From Leptospira kemamanensis (lineage in GTDB: Bacteria; Spirochaetota; Leptospiria; Leptospirales; Leptospiraceae): DNA of 33,121 nt. The stretch is taken from assembly GCF_004769665.1 (NCBI RefSeq), contig NZ_RQGG01000023.1, positions 1 through 33,121 on the forward strand, given 5' to 3'. This document shows positions 26,804 to 33,121 of this stretch, in pieces; the stretch's first letter is position 1, and every line of letters starts with the position of its first letter. The notes beneath the pieces are model-generated. The model made no database searches. It saw only the letters and a program-made list of their open reading frames with translations, and was not told where the DNA came from. The position numbers and the translations under genes are program-made.

Positions 26804-27712
26804 ATGAAAAAAATAATTGGTTCCTTCGTCTTTATCTTCGCATTGTTTTTGCTAGTCGCTGCATATCTATTATCCACCACCATTCTCTCTCCCAAGACCT
26901 TTGCTTTAGTAGACGAAACAAAGGTCCTGACTCCATCTTCTTTTTCCACCTACGATTTGCCAGAACCTGAGAACATTCGGTTCCAAAATGGGACATTGCG
27001 TTTACGTGGTTGGTATTTTAAACATTCTAAAAAACAAAACTGTGGGATTATCCTTTTGCATGGCCTCGGACAATCGAGATCACAGTTGTTGTCTTTTGCA
27101 CCCATATTCTGGCGAGCAGGCTGTAGTTTGTTTTTTTATGATGCGCGGGCACATGGCGAAAGTGACGGCTCTGTGACATCCTATGGATATTATGAGAAAA
27201 TGGATTTAGAAAGGGCAGTGGAATACTTTTCGGAAATTGACAACACACCCGAAGATCGGATTGGAATTTTTGGTTTGGATTTGGGGGCTGCTACCGCATT
27301 GCAATTTGCTGATGGACAATATGAATATGGGTTTGTCATTGCAGATTCTTCGTATCGAGATATGCGGTCTTTTGTGGAAACGATGTTTGTGGAGCGTTAT
27401 AGCCAGCTCAGTCGGTTAGTCACTCCGCTGAGTTTATCAATCTCTGAATTACGTGGAGATTTTTTAGTGAATGATGTGAGTCCACAGATGACGGCTAAAC
27501 TGATTGCAAAACCAGTTTTGATTTTATCACCTAATGAAAATGATGGGAGAAAAGAGGATGCAGAAATGATTTTTGCCAATCTCAAAACAAAATCCAAAAA
27601 ACTTGAGTTTTATAATCGTACATCGAATTCATCTGACCAAGGTCCGTTTCCTTCTCTCGAATATGAAACAGCTATTTCTAATTTCTTGAAAGAATTCCGC
27701 CTAACAAAATAA
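26804..27712 (+). CDS. membrane-anchored alpha/beta-hydrolase-fold protein with altered active site
   Basis: A 302-residue protein with an N-terminal membrane anchor (residues 5-23) and an alpha/beta-hydrolase fold: IILLHGLGQSRSQLL, YDARAHGESDGS, a cap-like region, and the nucleophile elbow reading GLDLGA. The usual Ser is Asp. The acid-bearing turn reads LSPNENDGRKED, and no His is present in the C-terminal segment NRTSNSSDQGPFPS, where the triad His normally lies. It is therefore probably a non-classical or inactive hydrolase. ATG 26804 gives the anchor; the open frame extends to 26735. It diverges from the CsgG-like gene across 127 bases. Confidence 0.78.
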   Translation: MKKIIGSFVFIFALFLLVAAYLLSTTILSPKTFALVDETKVLTPSSFSTYDLPEPENIRFQNGTLRLRGWYFKHSKKQNCGIILLHGLGQSRSQLLSFAPIFWRAGCSLFFYDARAHGESDGSVTSYGYYEKMDLERAVEYFSEIDNTPEDRIGIFGLDLGAATALQFADGQYEYGFVIADSSYRDMRSFVETMFVERYSQLSRLVTPLSLSISELRGDFLVNDVSPQMTAKLIAKPVLILSPNENDGRKEDAEMIFANLKTKSKKLEFYNRTSNSSDQGPFPSLEYETAISNFLKEFRLTK

Positions 27713-27832
27713 GACTACAAAGACAAATCAATCGTATAAGCTTTACCTAAGAAATGATTTTGCGATGGAACCAAAATCGATTCGATAAAGACAGATTCAA
27801 CCTACTCGGAAACAGAGACTATGAGAGATTGA

Positions 27833-29551
27833 TTATTTAATTTTAATCAACCTTGGTAAGTCTTCCCAAGTGCCATCTTCTTTGGTAAATCGGGTGAAGT
27901 AAACAGGAAGAGTACTCACTCCAGTAGTAAATGACTTGGCATAACTATAATTCAACAATCCTTTTGAGGATTGAAGTTGCTCTGGGCTTGTTATTGCTAC
28001 GCTATATTCTGATACAGAAAATGGACTGTTGGATATTGACGTTGCACTCGTTAGACCATCGTTACTTCTAAAAATATCAATGTTTGTGGGTAGAGCTGTA
28101 AATGTGGGTGAATTCGATAAAATAAAGTAATGATTTGCATTGGAACTTTTGATAGAACGCAATCGGGAGGAAAGTCCACTTAAAGAACTAGAGAAATTTG
28201 TAATGGTAGCATTTTGAGAGATCGTAGGATTCGAGTTTGCGTAAGATCCAGAAGGATAAGTGATTCCATTATAAGGAGATGCTCCATTAAGAGAAACCAA
28301 TTTGTCTTCGACTTGGAAGACAGGTGAGTCAAAGTTTGAAACAGCACTAAAAGTGATTTGGTTGGAGATTAAATCCGAAACTCGAATGCTCCTAAATAAA
28401 TACTGAGCTCCTGCATAGGTTTGAGGGCACTGTAAATAATTAATTCCTAAGTGAGTCACTAATTGGAATCCAAGTAAATCACGGTCTGGTGTTGGAATTG
28501 TACAACTAAAACCACTCACCAAGTCTGAAGCAGAGTCCGATTCTAAATAGAATAAAATGGGACGCGGAGCACTGGCCAATATAGGCATTGCCATATACCT
28601 TCCTTCCCCTAAATACAAAGCCGGATAATACCAGTTACCGTTTGGTCCATTAAAGAATAAGTGGTTTGCAGGTAAAGTTTTCACTTTTACAGTTGCTGAA
28701 CTCGGTGGTGAGAGTGCAGAGAATTGGAGGTATAGGTTTCGATTGTCTAATAAGGTAGAAGTGGTAGGAAATGCTCTTTTTGCTTCTGAGAGAAAGAAAA
28801 CATAATCGGAACCATTAAATAGAGGATTTGATATCTTTAATATATAATCTTCTGTTACGTTTCGTTCGAAGGTTACTCCTTCGATCTTTGTGACTTGGTC
28901 ATAGTTTTCTCCATCCGCACTGGAAGCGATGTATCCCAATGATTTGAATTTGTCAGACGCAACGTAATCGGTCTGCACCTCTAAATAGATAAACTGTCTA
29001 CCGTTTGCCGATCCCAAAGGGGTAAAGGTGAAATTGGTAGCCAAACGATTTCGGTAATTGGCTAAATCTTCTAAGAGAAATTGGGCACTTCCTGTTTGGT
29101 TTAAAATAGAAAAGGATTGTTTCGTGATGCCGTTGTAAATACGAAAGTCAGCGGTGGCGACAAAGGTATTGCCTGCGTTCTTTAAACTTAGTTTTGCGAT
29201 ACCCCTTTCGCTAAAAAATAAAAACCCTCTTCCAAATGCATCTAAAGTGGCGGTGTAGGTTCGAACATTGCCTGTTTCTCCGAAGTCAGATACGGCCACG
29301 CCATTTTCATCGGCCTCGTTGAACACTGAATATTCGACGGCACCTCCCGCATAAGGAGTTCCGCTGGCATCTGTGAATTTCATAAATAAAACGGATTGGC
29401 TTTGTGTGTTGAAGGCATCTGCCAGGGCTAATAACCGGAGTAGGGACTGCAATGTCCCTAAGTCTTCGGAAGGGTCAAGGCTGGATGCTTTGAAGAGTTT
29501 GCATTGAGTTGAAACAAGGATCAAAACTAAAAAAACTAAAATTCGTTTCAT
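27833..29551 (-). CDS. large putative surface lipoprotein, paralogue 1
   Basis: A 572-residue lipoprotein: signal peptide with LVSTQC (acylated Cys17), in the relaxed spirochaetal form. Residues ~50-150 resemble a bacterial Ig-like domain (FTDASGTPYAGGAVEYSVFN, then TATLDAFGRGFLFFSERGIA). The rest is beta-rich, with a block SSADGENYDQVTKIEG that repeats in its paralogue at 30698-32464. No enzyme motif. AAGGAG lies before the ATG. It is 11 bases downstream of the coiled-coil gene and probably co-transcribed with it. Surface display is inferred from the lipobox. Confidence 0.83.
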   Translation of the reverse strand: MKRILVFLVLILVSTQCKLFKASSLDPSEDLGTLQSLLRLLALADAFNTQSQSVLFMKFTDASGTPYAGGAVEYSVFNEADENGVAVSDFGETGNVRTYTATLDAFGRGFLFFSERGIAKLSLKNAGNTFVATADFRIYNGITKQSFSILNQTGSAQFLLEDLANYRNRLATNFTFTPLGSANGRQFIYLEVQTDYVASDKFKSLGYIASSADGENYDQVTKIEGVTFERNVTEDYILKISNPLFNGSDYVFFLSEAKRAFPTTSTLLDNRNLYLQFSALSPPSSATVKVKTLPANHLFFNGPNGNWYYPALYLGEGRYMAMPILASAPRPILFYLESDSASDLVSGFSCTIPTPDRDLLGFQLVTHLGINYLQCPQTYAGAQYLFRSIRVSDLISNQITFSAVSNFDSPVFQVEDKLVSLNGASPYNGITYPSGSYANSNPTISQNATITNFSSSLSGLSSRLRSIKSSNANHYFILSNSPTFTALPTNIDIFRSNDGLTSATSISNSPFSVSEYSVAITSPEQLQSSKGLLNYSYAKSFTTGVSTLPVYFTRFTKEDGTWEDLPRLIKIK

Positions 29552-29562
29552 GTGTTTCTCCT

Positions 29563-30591
29563 TTAAAATAAATAAGAATAACGAAGTTCAGCATACACAG
29601 CATTCATTTGTGGTTGGTAAACGGTGAAGGAATGGGGTCTGTCGAAACGAGTTTCCATGTCCCAACCTGCTTTGAATTGTTTCCCATCCGAATGCACCAC
29701 TGGTCTATCGGGGTATTGGTCTCGGCCAATCATAAAAGAGTGAACTACATTGGCAATGTAGATAATACTTGTGATTCCAAGTCCAGCCAGGTAACGTGTG
29801 TTTGCTCCTTTTGCATCGTCCTTGGATTTTTTGATGAAATCTTCCGTAATCGAAGTTTCTAAAAAGTTACTTACAAATTCTGAGGGCAAACTAATGTTTT
29901 GTGCGTTAAACCGTGTGCCAGGTCCGCCAATTTGATTGAGGAGAACCATCGTTTCATAATGAGTATTTGCATTCTTTTCTTCCGTGCGAAGAGGGCCTAA
30001 ACTATAAAAAAGAGACCCTAAAAATAAAACAGAAAATGTCCCTGCCGAAATCTTATACCCACCACAATATTGACCCCATCCTGGTAAGACCGCCGAACGC
30101 CAAAGGAGGGCAAGTCGTCCGCCGCATTGGGTGGCAGCAGGGGATGGTCCAAGTTGCCTAGATGCTAACCATTCTGCTTCCGCTTTGGCATCTTTTTCTG
30201 CTTGGGTTTCTTTTGATTTCTCTTCTTCTAATCTTTGTTTTTCGGCAAGTTTTGCTTCTTCTTCTAAACGTTTTTGTTCTTTTGCCTCTGCAAGAAGTCT
30301 TTCTTTTTCCAGTTTCGCTTTTTCTTTTTCTTCTTTTTCTCTTAATTTTTTTTCTTCAGCGATTCGAATTTTCTCCGCCTCTTGTTCTGAGACATCTTTA
30401 TATACAACTTTTAAGATTTGTGATTTGGAAATTGTCTGCGAACCTTCACTTGTTTGGACAGTGAGTCCTTTTTCGTTTTGGTCTGTCACTTTCCCTTTGA
30501 TGGTTTTCCCATTTTTTAAGATCACTGTATTCACAGCGAGTATTGGGAATGTGAGAAGGATCAGGAGAGTGAGAAGAAATATTTTTTTCAT
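29563..30591 (-). CDS. exported coiled-coil protein with GWGQ-type membrane domain
   Basis: A 342-residue protein with a signal peptide (FLLTLLILLTFPILA), a short N-terminal domain NTVILKNGKTIKGKVTDQN that looks like a small barrel, then a highly charged coiled coil from about 70 to 145 (Glu/Lys/Ala-rich heptads). The C-terminal part has SAVLPGWGQYCGGYKISAG, as in DUF5683-like membrane proteins, and two further hydrophobic segments. Similar proteins occur in other leptospires but I know no function. It lies between the two paralogous lipoproteins: 106 bases after one and 11 bases before the other. Confidence 0.8.
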   Translation of the reverse strand: MKKIFLLTLLILLTFPILAVNTVILKNGKTIKGKVTDQNEKGLTVQTSEGSQTISKSQILKVVYKDVSEQEAEKIRIAEEKKLREKEEKEKAKLEKERLLAEAKEQKRLEEEAKLAEKQRLEEEKSKETQAEKDAKAEAEWLASRQLGPSPAATQCGGRLALLWRSAVLPGWGQYCGGYKISAGTFSVLFLGSLFYSLGPLRTEEKNANTHYETMVLLNQIGGPGTRFNAQNISLPSEFVSNFLETSITEDFIKKSKDDAKGANTRYLAGLGITSIIYIANVVHSFMIGRDQYPDRPVVHSDGKQFKAGWDMETRFDRPHSFTVYQPQMNAVYAELRYSYLF

Positions 30592-30697
30592 TTAGGGTAT
30601 CCAAAACGGGATGAGAAAAAAATCACATTCAATCAATAAATTGCAAGTGAAAATTTGAATCAATTGCATCAGAACCCTGTCTTCAATCGACCAAAGT

Positions 30698-32464
30698 TTA
30701 TTTGATTCGAATTAACTTAACATCTTTCCAGGTGTCAGGTCCAATATTTCTCGTTGCAAAAAATCGGAAATTGCCAATGGATGCAGGACTTGTGACAGTT
30801 TGTAACGCATCCCAGTAATAGGTGAGATCCCCTTGTGTGGAATGAAATTGACGATGAGACGTTGTGTTTTCATTAAAAATAGGTTGGGCAGTGGGTAAGT
30901 TATACACCGTAGCGGTATCCAATTGATTTGTGAATTTCACAATTGCTCGATTTGTTGCCGATCCTAAATTGGCATTGTCTGCGACAATGGCATAACCCAC
31001 ATCCAAGGAAGATGTGATGTTTCTTAGAATTGGAATTGCTCCTCCAAATGGAATGGTAAACCCTGATATGTTCGAACTAAAAGGAATATTCGCGCCGTTT
31101 GTAAGATAGGAGCCTGTAGGAAAAATTGATCCTCTTGGAGACCCGGAAACAATGGCGATGCCTATGAGTTGGTTTGCAAATGCTGACGGGAACGAGTTGA
31201 TTGTGTTTAATCCTGCGCTAAACGTCAATGTATTGGATGAAACATCAGATCCATTGATCACCGTTGCATTGATTGTGGTTCCAGGCATTGTACTCGTTGG
31301 GCAATGCAAGTAGTCTGTGCCATTAAAAGTCAATTTTCCATAGGCAGAAAAATCATTGATCGATGTTCGCAAACAATTGTAAGTGGGAGAGGAAAGATCT
31401 ATTTGATTGCTATCGGTGAGAGAAATTAAGTATGGCATTTCTCTTGGGGAAAGTGTAGAATTATCAACTACTACAAAAAACCGGCTGCCTACAGGAAACA
31501 TGGGATGTTCATACGTCCTGAGTGTCGCTGATGTGATTGGGTTCAAAATCTGAATTCCTACAGGAAGAGTTATTACAATCGGATCTATGGCTACATAAGA
31601 AGAGGATGATGGGGAAAAAGTAAAAGCTAAGTTCCGATTCCCAATGATCGTGTTACCTGAATCTAACTCCACTTCATTCACAAAAACTACATAAAGTGAC
31701 CCATCGTATGTGATTGCGGAATGTAGGGTTCTTTTGCTTCCAGAACTCGACGTAAATTCATTTACGTTCAATGGGATTACTTGGTCATAGGTAACTCCAT
31801 CTACACTGGATAATATATAATTATCATACCTACCGTTGATACTTCCTCCATCAGAAGAGGTAAAGATTTTACCAACTAAGAAACTTCTACCATTTGCTGT
31901 CCCTATTGGTACCATGTTTGTGATAGAACCCATTGGATTTGGATAATTGGAAAGATCTTCTACATTGACTTGAATCTCTCCCGTTATGCTGTAAAATGAA
32001 AAGGTTTCGATGGTAATTCCTTTATAATTTCGAAATCGGAAAGTACCGATCGGTGTAGTGTCTCCCGGATTTCTGTAAACGCTTGCTTCTGCGATTCCTC
32101 TTTCACTGAATTTTAAGATCGTTCGTCCGTTTGCACCAAGAGTATTTTTATAGGGAGTGTAATTTCCAGTGCTTCCGAAATCAGAGACAGCTACGTTGTT
32201 CTCATCATTTTCATTGTATACGGAATAAACGATTTCTCCACCAGAGATTGGATTTCCGGTGCTATCGTTGATCTGGACGATCATCAATGTTTGACTGAGT
32301 CCATTAAAAGCATCGATAAACGCAACCGTTCTGAATAAGTTTAGAAAATTAGAAAGTTCGCTATTTGGATCTAAATTGGATTGTTTAAAGATTTTACACT
32401 GAGTGAACGTGAGTATGGATAAAATGATAGTGAATGTAAGTTTACGGAGTGTTTCGATTTTCAT
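30698..32464 (-). CDS. large putative surface lipoprotein, paralogue 2
   Basis: A 588-residue lipoprotein whose signal peptide ends ILTFTQC (Cys23). It follows the same plan as the gene at 27833-29551. The shared blocks are an N-terminal Ig-like segment (INDSTGNPISGGEIVYSVYN, then NENDENNVAVSDFG and KFSERGIAEA), SSVDGVTYDQVIPL and a closing WKDVKLIRIK against WEDLPRLIKIK. Identity is strong in the first 150 residues and at the end, weaker in the middle. An in-frame TTG at 32476 could be used, but ATG 32464 gives the better signal peptide; no good ribosome site is seen for either. Likely first gene of a three-gene minus-strand unit. Confidence 0.82.
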   Translation of the reverse strand: MKIETLRKLTFTIILSILTFTQCKIFKQSNLDPNSELSNFLNLFRTVAFIDAFNGLSQTLMIVQINDSTGNPISGGEIVYSVYNENDENNVAVSDFGSTGNYTPYKNTLGANGRTILKFSERGIAEASVYRNPGDTTPIGTFRFRNYKGITIETFSFYSITGEIQVNVEDLSNYPNPMGSITNMVPIGTANGRSFLVGKIFTSSDGGSINGRYDNYILSSVDGVTYDQVIPLNVNEFTSSSGSKRTLHSAITYDGSLYVVFVNEVELDSGNTIIGNRNLAFTFSPSSSSYVAIDPIVITLPVGIQILNPITSATLRTYEHPMFPVGSRFFVVVDNSTLSPREMPYLISLTDSNQIDLSSPTYNCLRTSINDFSAYGKLTFNGTDYLHCPTSTMPGTTINATVINGSDVSSNTLTFSAGLNTINSFPSAFANQLIGIAIVSGSPRGSIFPTGSYLTNGANIPFSSNISGFTIPFGGAIPILRNITSSLDVGYAIVADNANLGSATNRAIVKFTNQLDTATVYNLPTAQPIFNENTTSHRQFHSTQGDLTYYWDALQTVTSPASIGNFRFFATRNIGPDTWKDVKLIRIK

Positions 32465-32579
32465 ATATAGATTCAACTTGTACGTTTTTATCTCGTGATT
32501 AGGATTTTACGGGAGATGGAAATTTATTTCAAGGGAAAAAAGCCACTGGTTCGATTGAGGATGAAATTACGGTATAATT

Positions 32580-32615
32580 CCCCGCCCTAATCGAACTGGG
32601 TGGGGTAATCCACCC
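32580..32615. repeat. GC-rich alternative hairpins upstream of the lipoprotein unit
   Basis: CCCCGCCC (32580-32587) can pair with GGGTGGGG (32598-32605, one wobble), or the same GGGTGG (32598-32603) can pair with CCACCC (32610-32615). The two folds exclude each other, as in attenuators, though no T-run or leader peptide is seen. It lies about 115 bases before the lipoprotein start. Confidence 0.45.
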
Positions 32616-32966
32616 GCCACCCAATACGCTCCATCTATCACATAACGACCAAACATTCCACCACAATCATAACTTTACAAAAAATAATCCAAAACAGTTC
32701 ACCTTTTCGCCGTCAGGCGACATTAGTGCAATCGAGACGCGAAACAAACTCCGAAACTGCCAAACAACCTCTCCGATTCTACCCAATAGAAGAAAACAGT
32801 TTCGTTGGATGTATCCTTCCATAAGGAAATAAAAAATTCCTTTGACTGATGAGCAATCAGCTATTAAACGCAAGTCAACCTTGTTTTCGATCCCGGCTAA
32901 CGCGCACAAACCGACAACATTCGTTTTCATATAGACCACATAACGCCTAACAATACCCACTTTTTC

Positions 32967-33001
32967 GCAATGTTTCACATAAGCGAATTATGTCACATTG
33001 C
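32967..33001. repeat. two-step stem-loop near the window end
   Basis: GCAATGT (32967-32973) pairs with ACATTGC (32995-33001). Inside it ACATAA (32977-32982) pairs with TTATGT (32988-32993) around a GCGAA loop, with TTC and C as an uneven internal bulge. A GCCTAAC heptamer lies 15 bases to the left (32945-32951). Confidence 0.5.
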
Positions 33002-33121
33002 ATTAACATTATGTCTCATAACTACACCCCAACACCCACCCATTTCCAAAAATAATTCCCATGAACTGCGAACTTTTTTATAAAACTGAGTTGACCGCTT
33101 AGGTTTTGAAATTACTTTGGT

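Larger units (their letters stand above)
32465..33121. other. 657-base region without a convincing gene, rich in hairpins
   Basis: A 103-codon open frame on the minus strand (32667-32978) has no ribosome site and no family resemblance, so it is not called. Hairpins seen are TCGCC/GGCGA at 32707-32720, AAGGAA/TTCCTT at 32823-32842, CTGAT/ATCAG at 32846-32860, and a two-step stem at 32967-33001. A GC-rich hairpin cluster lies at 32580-32615. Promoter elements for the lipoprotein unit presumably lie between 32465 and about 32570, but none is clear. Confidence 0.5.

Noticed and set aside
30131..30595. 154-codon plus-strand frame rich in Ser and Phe
   Set aside because: It is the complement of the Glu/Lys-rich coiled coil of the minus-strand gene.
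32667..32978. 103-codon minus-strand open frame
   Set aside because: No ribosome site, no recognisable domain, several hairpins fall inside it and the composition looks like non-coding DNA.
32945..33001. Integron attC site (GCCTAAC heptamer next to a bulged stem)
   Set aside because: No GTTRRRY box lies on the far side of the stem and no integrase or cassette-like array is visible.

Overview
The window reads as chromosomal DNA from a spirochaete of the genus Leptospira, most likely one of the saprophytic species (roughly 38-40% GC by eye). The evidence is a FliY-type motor-switch gene leading fliO-fliP-fliQ-fliR-flhB-flhA, a bacterial XPB helicase, an LpxD acyltransferase, several lipoproteins with relaxed spirochaetal lipoboxes, and frequent ATGA-type overlaps between genes. 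The species call is inference. No transposase, phage gene, rRNA, tRNA or CRISPR array was found.

Positions 1-5789 form an envelope/redox block. On the minus strand lie a DUF4395 membrane protein and a GT-C-like membrane glycosyltransferase cut by the window edge. Divergent from them on the plus strand is a tightly packed run: exported tandem rhodanese, exported five-haem cytochrome c, GT2 glycosyltransferase, a second GT-C-like membrane protein related to the partial one, and a DUF2064 protein. The three sugar genes could form a small lipid-linked sugar pathway (inference). Positions 5786-9266 hold an OmpA-like protein (minus), lpxD (plus), and a minus-strand run of beta-barrel protein, 79-residue unknown, ArsC/Spx-like protein and SRPBCC protein.

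Positions 9302-11873 hold a striking single ORF that joins an AGCS (alanine/glycine:cation symporter) domain to a complete phosphatidylserine decarboxylase, followed by a DUF971 gene. Positions 11970-19113 are the flagellar switch/export operon, with dusA directly behind it. A 416-base gap after dusA contains a compact multi-hairpin element.

Positions 20512-25408 carry the XPB helicase, an aspartate aminotransferase, an SH3-like exported protein and a YbfF-like esterase. Then come dps and a CsgG-like lipoprotein (minus), and an alpha/beta-hydrolase whose catalytic residues look replaced (plus). Positions 27833-32464 hold three minus-strand genes: two large paralogous lipoproteins flanking a coiled-coil/GWGQ-motif membrane protein. 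The last 657 bases have no convincing gene but several hairpins.

The most unusual items are the symporter-decarboxylase fusion, the cytochrome/glycosyltransferase operon with its divergent GT-C paralogue, the folded element after dusA, the paired lipoproteins, and the degenerate hydrolase.
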